Below, in pieces: positions 36,052 to 42,309 of a stretch of DNA of 42,309 nucleotides. The DNA comes from Kordiimonas gwangyangensis DSM 19435 = JCM 12864. Its GTDB lineage: Bacteria > Pseudomonadota > Alphaproteobacteria > Sphingomonadales > Kordiimonadaceae. Positions within the stretch are counted from its first letter, which is position 1. Every line of letters starts with the position of its first letter. A program made the translations under genes and the position numbers. The notes under the pieces were generated by a model. That model saw only the letters and a program-made list of their open reading frames with translations, was not told the DNA's origin and searched no databases. The stretch lies in NCBI RefSeq assembly GCF_000375545.1, contig NZ_AQXF01000003.1, forward strand, positions 644,071-686,379. Direction: 5' to 3'.

Positions 36052-37159
36052 GCCTGATTGCTCCTGCGATGCGGGCAGATGCCTCACCGTCGCCGTAGGG
36101 ATTATGGGCCATGGCCATGGCCTTGTAGGTTTGTTCATCGTCGAGAAGGCGGGTCGCCTCTGCCATTATGCGGTCAACATCGGTGCCCACAAGGCGCACG
36201 GTGCCTGCTTCAACCGCTTCTGGCCGTTCGGTATTCTCTCGCATGACAAGGACCGGTTTGCCAAGGGACGGCGCTTCTTCCTGCACACCACCAGAATCGG
36301 TGAGGATCAGGTCCGCCCGGTTCATCAGATAGACAAAGGACGGATAGTCCTGCGGGCTGATGAGATGTACGTTTGCGAGATTGCCAAGGTTTTCATGCAC
36401 CGGTCCCTTCACATTCGGGTTGAGGTGCACGGGGTAGACAATCTCCACATCGTCGCGTTCCGCCAGTTTGGCCAGCGCCGTGCAGATATTGCGGAACCCG
36501 TCACCAAAGCTTTCACGCCGGTGGCCGGTAACCAGAATGGTGCGTTTGCTGGCGTCGAGAAACTCGAACTGTTTGCGGAAGCTGCCATCAAGGGCTGCGT
36601 CCCCGGTGATCTTGTCCCGCGCCCAGAAAAGCGCATCGATCACCGTGTTGCCGGTGACAATCACCTTCTCAGGCGAGATGCCCTCCGCCAGCAGGTTATC
36701 GCGCGAGCGTTCGGTGGGCGCGAAACAGAGGTCAGACAGCCGGTCGGTGATCTGCCGGTTCGCTTCCTCGGGCCAGGGCGAATACAGGTTATGGGTACGC
36801 AGGCCCGCTTCCACATGGCCGATGGCGATTTTCTGGTAATAAGCCGCGAGCGAGGCGGACATTGTGGTGTTGGTATCACCGTGTACCAGCACCATGTCCG
36901 GCTTCTCGTCCTCAAGCACGCCGGTGAGGCCGGTGAGGATGCGGGCGGTCACATCAGCCAGGCCCTGCGCGTCTTTCATGATGTTGAGGTCATGATCAAC
37001 GCGGAGGTCAAAGAACTGCATGACCTGATCGAGCATATCGCGGTGTTGGGCCGTTATGCACACCCGGTTCTCAACCCAGTCCAGCCCCTCAAAGGCGCGA
37101 ACAACGGGTGCCATCTTGATGGCTTCCGGGCGGGTGCCAAAAATGTGCATCAGTTTCAT
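36038..37159 (-). CDS. wecB: UDP-N-acetylglucosamine 2-epimerase (non-hydrolysing)
   Basis: Interconverts UDP-GlcNAc and UDP-ManNAc, supplying WecC. It has 373 residues. The family start [48 protein letters not shown] and [24 protein letters not shown] are intact. The ATG overlaps the stop of the upstream glycosyltransferase (ATGA). The three genes form a coupled operon for a ManNAc/ManNAcA-containing glycan. Confidence 0.96.
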   Translation of the reverse strand: MKLMHIFGTRPEAIKMAPVVRAFEGLDWVENRVCITAQHRDMLDQVMQFFDLRVDHDLNIMKDAQGLADVTARILTGLTGVLEDEKPDMVLVHGDTNTTMSASLAAYYQKIAIGHVEAGLRTHNLYSPWPEEANRQITDRLSDLCFAPTERSRDNLLAEGISPEKVIVTGNTVIDALFWARDKITGDAALDGSFRKQFEFLDASKRTILVTGHRRESFGDGFRNICTALAKLAERDDVEIVYPVHLNPNVKGPVHENLGNLANVHLISPQDYPSFVYLMNRADLILTDSGGVQEEAPSLGKPVLVMRENTERPEAVEAGTVRLVGTDVDRIMAEATRLLDDEQTYKAMAMAHNPYGDGEASARIAGAIRHAFV

Positions 37160-38367
37160 GGCTTTGCCCCTGTATTCAGGCAGCGGGCATACACGTCCGC
37201 ATAGTTGGCGACGCTGTTGCGCCAGTTGCGCACATTGCACACGAAATCGCGGCCAGCGGCCAGTATTTCCGGCCACGTGGCGCGGTCTTCAATCAGCGAA
37301 TGGCACACATCAGCGAAGCTTTCGGCGTCGTCGGCGCGGAACAGGCGGCCTGTGCGGCTGTCATCAATCAGTTCACGGTGGCCGCCAATATCGCTCGCCA
37401 GCACCAGCCGTTTCATTGCCATGGCTTCAAGCGGTTTGAGCGGCGTCACGGTTTCCGTGAGCCTGATGGAATGGCGCGGATACACCATGATATCACACAG
37501 GCTATAATAGCGGCGCACTTCGCTGTGCGGCACACGGCCGGTGAAAATCACATGATTCTCAAGCCCGAGGTCCGCAACCGCTGCTTTGAGCGCGGCGTCA
37601 GTCGGCCCGCCACCCACGAGCAGCAAGGCAACATCCGGGCGCCTCGCGATGAGGCGCGGCAGCGCACGAATAAGGAACTCAAGCCCCTCATAGGCATAGA
37701 AGGAGCCAATGAAACCCAGCACGGTTTTGCCCTGAAGACCAAGGCTTGCGGCCAGCGCTTCGTCTTGTACCTCAATCGGCGGGAACTTGTCGGTATCGAC
37801 CGCGTTTGGAATGACAGTGATTTTATCTTCCGCAATACCGCGTGCGGCGATATCGGACCGCAGCCCTTCACAAATGGTGGTCACCGCGGTGGCCTTGCGG
37901 AAAGCGCGGGTCTCGAGCGCACGGGTCATACGGTAGCGCAGGCTGCCGGTTTTGGTGGTGCCGTGGTCGACTGCCGCGTCCTCCCAGAAGGCGCGCACTT
38001 CATAAACAATAGGCAAGGCGCCACGGGCTTTATTGCCGGGGAAGAAGTTCAGCACAGGCGAATGCGCGTGCAGAATGTCTGGCTTCACTTCGGGAATCAG
38101 CGCCTCAAGCCGGGTTGCGGTTTGCTGCATTTCACGCAGCATCGCGAAAGGGGTGGGCAGCCATGAAGGCGCGCCTTCGTTCGGTGTGCGGTGAATGGTC
38201 CAGCCGTCTTCCACGTCTGCGAGGCTCGTCCCCTTGCCGTGGCGCGGCGTGGTGAAAAGCACAGGCTCCCATCCCATAGCCTTCTGTGCCGCCATGATCG
38301 ACATGGTGCGGTACACATACCCGCTTTGGTGAGGTAACGAATGGTCAAGAATGTGCAAAATGCGCAT
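37156..38367 (-). CDS. Glycosyltransferase family 4, exosortase-A-associated type
   Basis: A GT-B glycosyltransferase of 403 residues. The opening [21 protein letters not shown] ... [13 protein letters not shown] is the distinctive N-terminus of transferases associated with exosortase A/PEP-CTERM polysaccharide clusters. The C-terminal part has [31 protein letters not shown] and the donor-site ESFA-containing region after [21 protein letters not shown]. It is the first gene of the glycosyltransferase-wecB-wecC operon. No exosortase gene is in this window. Confidence 0.87.
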   Translation of the reverse strand: MRILHILDHSLPHQSGYVYRTMSIMAAQKAMGWEPVLFTTPRHGKGTSLADVEDGWTIHRTPNEGAPSWLPTPFAMLREMQQTATRLEALIPEVKPDILHAHSPVLNFFPGNKARGALPIVYEVRAFWEDAAVDHGTTKTGSLRYRMTRALETRAFRKATAVTTICEGLRSDIAARGIAEDKITVIPNAVDTDKFPPIEVQDEALAASLGLQGKTVLGFIGSFYAYEGLEFLIRALPRLIARRPDVALLLVGGGPTDAALKAAVADLGLENHVIFTGRVPHSEVRRYYSLCDIMVYPRHSIRLTETVTPLKPLEAMAMKRLVLASDIGGHRELIDDSRTGRLFRADDAESFADVCHSLIEDRATWPEILAAGRDFVCNVRNWRNSVANYADVYARCLNTGAKP

Positions 38368-38387
38368 AAGCCGCTAAATACCTGATC

Positions 38388-38444
38388 TGCCCCCTGAATG
38401 CTGGGCTAAATCTGCACCAGTGGGTAGAAAATGTACAGGGGGCA
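38388..38444 (-). promoter_or_regulatory. Inverted repeat upstream of the glycosyltransferase operon
   Basis: TGCCCCCTG (38388-38396) and CAGGGGGCA (38436-38444) form a perfect 9-bp inverted repeat with 39 bp between. It lies in the 92-bp gap between the patatin stop and the glycosyltransferase start. It could be a long hairpin ending the patatin transcript or a two-half-site operator. Confidence 0.45.
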
Positions 38445-38459
38445 ATAAGCAGAAAAGCC

Positions 38460-39476
38460 CTAGTGGTTGATGCGGTGTGTGATGATCGCGAGCGCGTCAC
38501 GGAGTTGCGGCAAGGCTTGGTCGAACGCCAGCACACCTTCCTCAATCAACTCCGGTGCGCGGTGGAATTCCATCAGGCCGATATGGCCAATACGCGGGTT
38601 GATCGACACATCCGGCGGGTCCCCCGCGAGGCGGGAGCGTGAGAGCCGGTTCTGCATGATATTGAGGCTGGCCATCAGGTTGGCGAACATGCTGGGCTCG
38701 TCCTTCTTGTGGCCAAAGAACTTGCGGAACATTGAAGCTTTCTGCGGGCTGCGCTGCAGCACCGCGTCTTCCGCTCCTTCGGTGAATACGCCGTAGTCAT
38801 CGCTCTTGAGCGCGCCCGCCGCTTGTGCACGGTTGCGGCCATAAAGGTCTTCCGACAGGTTCACCGCAATCACGATATCGCAGCCTGCCGCGCGGCATAC
38901 CGACACCGGCACAGGGTTCACAAGCGCACCGTCCACCAGCCAGCGGCCATCACGCTTTTGCGGCTCAAAAATGCCGGGGATGGCAAAGCTGGCACGCAGC
39001 GCGCCAGACATCTCACCCTCATCAAGCCAGATTTCATGCCCGCTTTTCAATTCACATGCGACAGCGGTGAAGGGGATCTTCATCTCAGAGAAGTCCACAT
39101 TGCCGAACTTCTCTTCCATCAGGCGGTTCAGCTTGTCGCTGCCAAACAGGCCGGAGCCGAAACGCAGGTCCAGAAGGCGAAGGAAGTTGAGCTCTTTCAG
39201 GCTGCAGGCCCATTCCTCGATCACATCAAGGTTGCCGCTCGCCATTGCGCCGCCCACAACCGCGCCGATCGAGGTGCCGGCGATCATATCAATATGGATG
39301 CCTTCAGCCTGCAGGCGTTTGATCACACCAATATGGGCCCAGCCGCGTGCGACGCCCGCGCCAAGCGCAAGCCCAACCTTGGGGCGGCGCAGCTGCGCAG
39401 GCTGTTCGGGCGCATCAACAGTTGTTTCGCTGTCGCGCGGGGCGGGTTGATCGCTTTTTTTCAGCAGTCCAAGCAT
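38460..39476 (-). CDS. Patatin-like phospholipase (RssA-like)
   Basis: A predicted serine lipid acyl hydrolase of 338 residues. The oxyanion motif is LGAGVARGWAHIG near residue 39, the nucleophile elbow is GTSIG with Ser69, and the catalytic Asp lies in LVDGALVNPVPV. The N-terminus (about 1-32) is polar and low-complexity. A substrate is not evident. It is 81 bp from the XRE regulator gene. Confidence 0.93.
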   Translation of the reverse strand: MLGLLKKSDQPAPRDSETTVDAPEQPAQLRRPKVGLALGAGVARGWAHIGVIKRLQAEGIHIDMIAGTSIGAVVGGAMASGNLDVIEEWACSLKELNFLRLLDLRFGSGLFGSDKLNRLMEEKFGNVDFSEMKIPFTAVACELKSGHEIWLDEGEMSGALRASFAIPGIFEPQKRDGRWLVDGALVNPVPVSVCRAAGCDIVIAVNLSEDLYGRNRAQAAGALKSDDYGVFTEGAEDAVLQRSPQKASMFRKFFGHKKDEPSMFANLMASLNIMQNRLSRSRLAGDPPDVSINPRIGHIGLMEFHRAPELIEEGVLAFDQALPQLRDALAIITHRINH

Positions 39477-39557
39477 GGTGCAGTAGGGCCTTCCTTAATC
39501 TTCCGGCTAACTTCATGGAAACGGTATGCAAACGCAAGGCCGATCTGGGGCAGGGGG

Positions 39558-39773
39558 CTATTTGCTGCGTGCGGGCTCGAAGCCGAGGATATCACCCGGT
39601 TGGCAGTCCAGATATTCGCAGATGGCTTCAAGGGTGGCGAATCGCACCCCCTTCACCTTGCCCGATTTGAGAAGGCTCAGGTTGGCTTCCGTGATGCCGA
39701 TATGTGCCGCAAGGTCTTTGGACTTTACCTTGCGCTCCGCCAGCACGACATCGAGACGAACAACGATTGGCAT
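39558..39773 (-). CDS. XRE-family small HTH regulator
   Basis: 71 residues with a Cro/C1-type helix-turn-helix (SKDLAAHIGITEANLSLLKSGKVKGVRFATLEAICEYL in parts), of the YozG-like kind often paired with DUF2975 proteins. GGGAGA precedes ATG 39773. It begins 10 bp after the DUF2975 stop and probably acts with it. Confidence 0.92.
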   Translation of the reverse strand: MPIVVRLDVVLAERKVKSKDLAAHIGITEANLSLLKSGKVKGVRFATLEAICEYLDCQPGDILGFEPARSK

Positions 39774-39783
39774 ATCCGTCTCC

Positions 39784-40329
39784 CTATATAATTTCGTTGA
39801 GCTCATCGCGCTGGGCGCGGCCAATGCGCATCATGTGCGCAATACAAAGTGCCATCAGTGCGGGGATAAGGCTCAGCAGGTCATCGCTGCCCACATTGAC
39901 CATCAGCGCACGTTCGCCCGGTGGGTTGGTGGCGGTGAGCACCAGCACAAGCGCCGTATCACTAAGCCAACGCACAAGTGCGTGCCACAGCAGAAGCTTG
40001 CCTGCGCGGAAGCAATAGCGTTCCGACGCGGCATTGAACCAGTCACCACGTTCGGCCATACGAATGAGCGGCAGCAGGCATATCAGCGCCCAGGCGAAAA
40101 TCACCGCGGGCAGGCCGGTCACGATAAATCCGCCGATGCGCTGCCACAGCAGCAGCCGGTCAAAGCCGCCAAACTGGTCCACAAGGGCCGTATTGCTGAC
40201 CAGCTTGAAGGTGCTGGGGTCGGCCCACATCCACACAATGGGCAGGAAAACCGCGAGAATCGATACGTATATCACCCAGCGAAACGCCACGAGGCTGCGG
40301 ATTCGCGTGTTGTTCCCGTTATCACTCAT
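39784..40329 (-). CDS. DUF2975-family membrane protein
   Basis: A 181-residue polytopic protein with four hydrophobic helices (about residues 17-35, 65-90, 110-130 and 145-165). The C-terminal HMMRIGRAQRDELNEII matches the DUF2975 ending. ATG 40329 has AAGGAA 10 nt upstream and is preferred to GTG 40356. Members are usually encoded with a small XRE regulator, as here. Function is unknown. Confidence 0.8.
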   Translation of the reverse strand: MSDNGNNTRIRSLVAFRWVIYVSILAVFLPIVWMWADPSTFKLVSNTALVDQFGGFDRLLLWQRIGGFIVTGLPAVIFAWALICLLPLIRMAERGDWFNAASERYCFRAGKLLLWHALVRWLSDTALVLVLTATNPPGERALMVNVGSDDLLSLIPALMALCIAHMMRIGRAQRDELNEII

Positions 40330-40425
40330 GGGTGGTTCGTTCCTTAATTTCGTCACAAAATTATTGTTTTACAGAAAAATATTATCTGTTAATGATATAT
40401 CGACCGCAGCAAAAAGGAAAGAACG

Positions 40426-41166
40426 ATGAAGGGAAAGATCACACCGCTGTTTGTGCTCATCTCCTTCATTCTGTTGGTCACGATTGTCGCCATCATGGGG
40501 ATGAAGGGGGTTCATGCTTCCGAGGGCGATAGCGAGGAAGAGTTGAGGCAACCCAAAGGGCCGCTTGTTGTGCCGATCTATCCGATGTTTCGCGAGGACA
40601 CCGGGGAAGAAGCACGCAAGCTGCCTGAAGGGGCTGACTTCCGGGATAGCTATATTGTGCTGGAGGACGGCTCCGTCATGTCGGTGGCGGACTGGATTCT
40701 CGGCTCGCTCACCAAGAATGACACCGGTGTGGGCATGAGCGACTATCAGAGCAGGCTTTTCCTCGGCCAGGTCGCGCGCTCCATGGCAGGCATGAATGAG
40801 GACCTGATCAACAGGAGCCTCACGCACTCGGGCCCGGCTATCCCTTATACCGAGGGTGACCCGCTGCCCATGCCGCTTGAGATTCTCAAGGGCCTCAAGA
40901 ATATGCTGTTCCCTGAAATGCCCAAGAACTGGTCCCCGGCCACGGCCGGCGGCGGCTTTTCGCGTAACCGCTGGCAGGAAGGCCATGCGGCGGTGCTCTT
41001 TGAGCGGCAGATGTCGGAAGCCATGTTCCGCAACTCGGGCGACCTTTGGGAATCAGGCACCATGCAGAACATGCTGCGTGACTATAAGAAGGGCATGAAG
41101 CCGGAATTCGGTGATTCCCTTGAGCTTGGCGCCGCGCCTGATTCTACGGTCTCGCAGCCTGAATAG
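40426..41166 (+). CDS. Membrane-anchored protein of unknown function
   Basis: 246 residues, family not recognised. One N-terminal helix (about residues 7-26) ends near VHA, so it may be anchored or secreted. The rest is acidic and hydrophilic, with short conserved-looking segments SYIVLEDGSVMSVADWIL, YQSRLFLGQVARSM and RQMSEAMFRNSGDLWESGT. AAAGGAAAGAACG precedes the ATG. It is divergent from the DUF2975-XRE pair with 96 bp between, and stands just ahead of the rRNA control region. Confidence 0.75.
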   Translation: MKGKITPLFVLISFILLVTIVAIMGMKGVHASEGDSEEELRQPKGPLVVPIYPMFREDTGEEARKLPEGADFRDSYIVLEDGSVMSVADWILGSLTKNDTGVGMSDYQSRLFLGQVARSMAGMNEDLINRSLTHSGPAIPYTEGDPLPMPLEILKGLKNMLFPEMPKNWSPATAGGGFSRNRWQEGHAAVLFERQMSEAMFRNSGDLWESGTMQNMLRDYKKGMKPEFGDSLELGAAPDSTVSQPE

Positions 41167-41168
41167 CT

Positions 41169-41399
41169 GATTCACCCCTGTATTCCTGCGGTTTCGCCTC
41201 ATACCTCGGCGATTCACCGCTCCCTGATTCAGTGATTTTCCCCTGTGATTTGCCTGCCGAGGGTATTGCTGCATCCCGGCATGCGATTCATTCGCCTAAA
41301 ACCACTCTTTATATATGGCAGAAAAAAACGCCTGATCGGGCAGGGGAAATCAGCAGGAATTGAGTCACGCTTTTTAGGGGGTGATTTGCCCGATTTGCC
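41169..41399 (+). repeat. Cluster of GATTYRCC motifs upstream of the rRNA promoter
   Basis: Five exact matches to GATTYRCC, all on the + strand: 41169 and 41211 (GATTCACC), and 41247, 41383 and 41392 (GATTTGCC). Related variants occur at 41234 (GATTTTCC) and 41285 (GATTCATTCGCC). By chance about 0.01-0.02 matches would be expected in 231 bp. No gene is present in 41167-41904; this is its left half. Confidence 0.6.
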
Positions 41400-41526
41400 C
41401 TCTCTCCATGTTTATTTTACCCCTGCTTTGCCGGGCACACGCAAATGAACGGTAATATAGTTGCGCGCATATACGCATTCTTAACACATTCGGATAGAAA
41501 ATGAGGTTTCGGGCGGTAAAATGCGC

Positions 41527-41540
41527 TTTTTTCGAAAAAA
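41527..41540 (+). promoter_or_regulatory. UP-element-like palindrome of the rRNA promoter
   Basis: TTTTTTCGAAAAAA, a perfect 14-bp palindrome, inside GCGC...CGC and 14 bp before the -35 box. Its A/T tracts sit where RNA polymerase alpha subunits contact rRNA promoters. Confidence 0.6.
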
Positions 41541-41553
41541 CGCAAAAAAGGTG

Positions 41554-41582
41554 TTTACAGGGTGCCAAACCACCCCTATAAC
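41554..41582 (+). promoter_or_regulatory. rRNA operon promoter
   Basis: TTTACA (41554-41559), exactly 17 bp, then TATAAC (41577-41582). Expected transcription start is near 41589. The spacer itself contains the inverted repeat GGGTG...CACCC. About 316 nt of leader would precede 16S. Confidence 0.8.
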
Positions 41583-41589
41583 CCGCCTC

Positions 41590-41630
41590 CACCGACGGGG
41601 TGCACCGCCAAGCGCGACACACCGACGGGG
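41590..41630 (+). repeat. Direct repeat at the start of the rRNA leader
   Basis: CACCGACGGGG occurs at 41590-41600 and again at 41620-41630, a 30-bp period, beginning at the predicted transcription start. Confidence 0.6.
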
Positions 41631-41673
41631 CGGCGACCGGGGAAACCTAACGGTCTGAAACGGAAGCCGAATT

Positions 41674-41685
41674 TGCTCTTTGACA
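41674..41685 (+). promoter_or_regulatory. rRNA leader boxA (antitermination)
   Basis: TGCTCTTTGACA, one base from the TGCTCTTTAACA consensus bound by NusB/NusE, about 90 nt into the predicted leader. Confidence 0.8.
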
Positions 41686-41782
41686 TAGTGAGATGGAAGG
41701 GAGATGTGGACGGTGGTCTGAGTGACTGTTGTCTAGATCTCAAGGATACTCCGGAGGTTGTTTACGACCTCTTATGTATCCA

Positions 41783-41889
41783 GCTACTTCGAGAGAAGTA
41801 GCGTCAGTGAATTCTTGAGCACAACGGCTTATGTTGTTGTGAGGAAGATTTTCAAGATTGTGTGAAGGACGATGGTCTTTAGGGACCAT
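41783..41889 (+). other. rRNA leader hairpins before 16S
   Basis: GCTACTTC-GAGA-GAAGTAGC (41783-41802) is a perfect 8-bp stem with a tetraloop. ATGGTC-TTTAGG-GACCAT (41872-41889) is a second one, 15 nt before 16S. A CACAAC...GTTGTG pairing lies between them. These are probably pre-rRNA folding and processing structures. Confidence 0.6.
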
Positions 41890-41904
41890 TAGATGGTTCC
41901 TTGG

Positions 41905-42309
<405 letters not shown>

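Noticed and set aside
36050-37204. 384-codon open frame antisense to wecB
   Set aside because: wecB on the opposite strand has intact family motifs and coupled overlaps with both neighbours; this frame is a shadow.
41562-41801. 79-codon open frame in the rRNA leader
   Set aside because: It overlaps the promoter -10, direct repeats, boxA and leader hairpins, and its codon pattern is not coding-like.

Overview
The window is a 42.3 kb stretch of an alphaproteobacterial chromosome. The partial 16S rRNA at the right edge has alphaproteobacterial features. The backbone gene order (thyA, folA, hflK-hflC, a small DUF2065 protein, a Do-type protease, serB, miaA, ilvB-ilvN-ilvC, leuA, mreB-mreC-mreD, PBP2, rodA) is also a familiar alphaproteobacterial core arrangement. 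The exact order is not certain; a Kordiimonadales or Rhodospirillales-like lineage is only a guess. I see no tRNA gene, insertion sequence, prophage or CRISPR array.

Left third (1-14040): thyA, a CHASE-domain sensor histidine kinase and folA form a short operon. mrp/apbC lies on the opposite strand, followed by hflK-hflC-DUF2065 and a DegP-like protease, which together form a membrane and periplasmic protein quality-control block. serB faces degP across a bidirectional terminator and is divergent from miaA with almost no spacer. ilvB-ilvN-ilvC follow, for branched-chain amino acid synthesis. The leader of ilvB contains two consecutive hairpins with the same 8-nt loop sequence and an internal compensatory base-pair change. 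This is the strongest unexplained signal in the window.

Middle (14041-28300): an AT-richer accessory patch carries an exported protein that resembles a zinc peptidase fold without its zinc ligands, a GNAT acetyltransferase and a small membrane protein. leuA follows, then two tandem CPBP-family membrane proteases, a pirin, and the rod-shape operon mreB-mreC-mreD-PBP2-rodA. mreC appears to need a CTG start. An exported M20 peptidase and a Zur regulator close this part.

Right third (28300-42309): a 726-residue TPR protein converges on msrA. A leftward operon encodes a DUF1499 protein, a small membrane protein, an MscS channel and a YciA-like thioesterase. A CBS-domain protein follows. Next is a three-gene glycan operon: a glycosyltransferase of the exosortase-A-associated type, wecB and wecC. 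Then come a patatin-like protein, a DUF2975/XRE pair and an unrecognised membrane-anchored protein. The last 1.1 kb is an rRNA control region with a repeated GATTYRCC motif, an UP-like palindrome, a near-consensus promoter, boxA, leader hairpins and the first ~405 nt of 16S rRNA.

All calls come from reading the sequence. Family names rest on recognised motifs and not on database searches.
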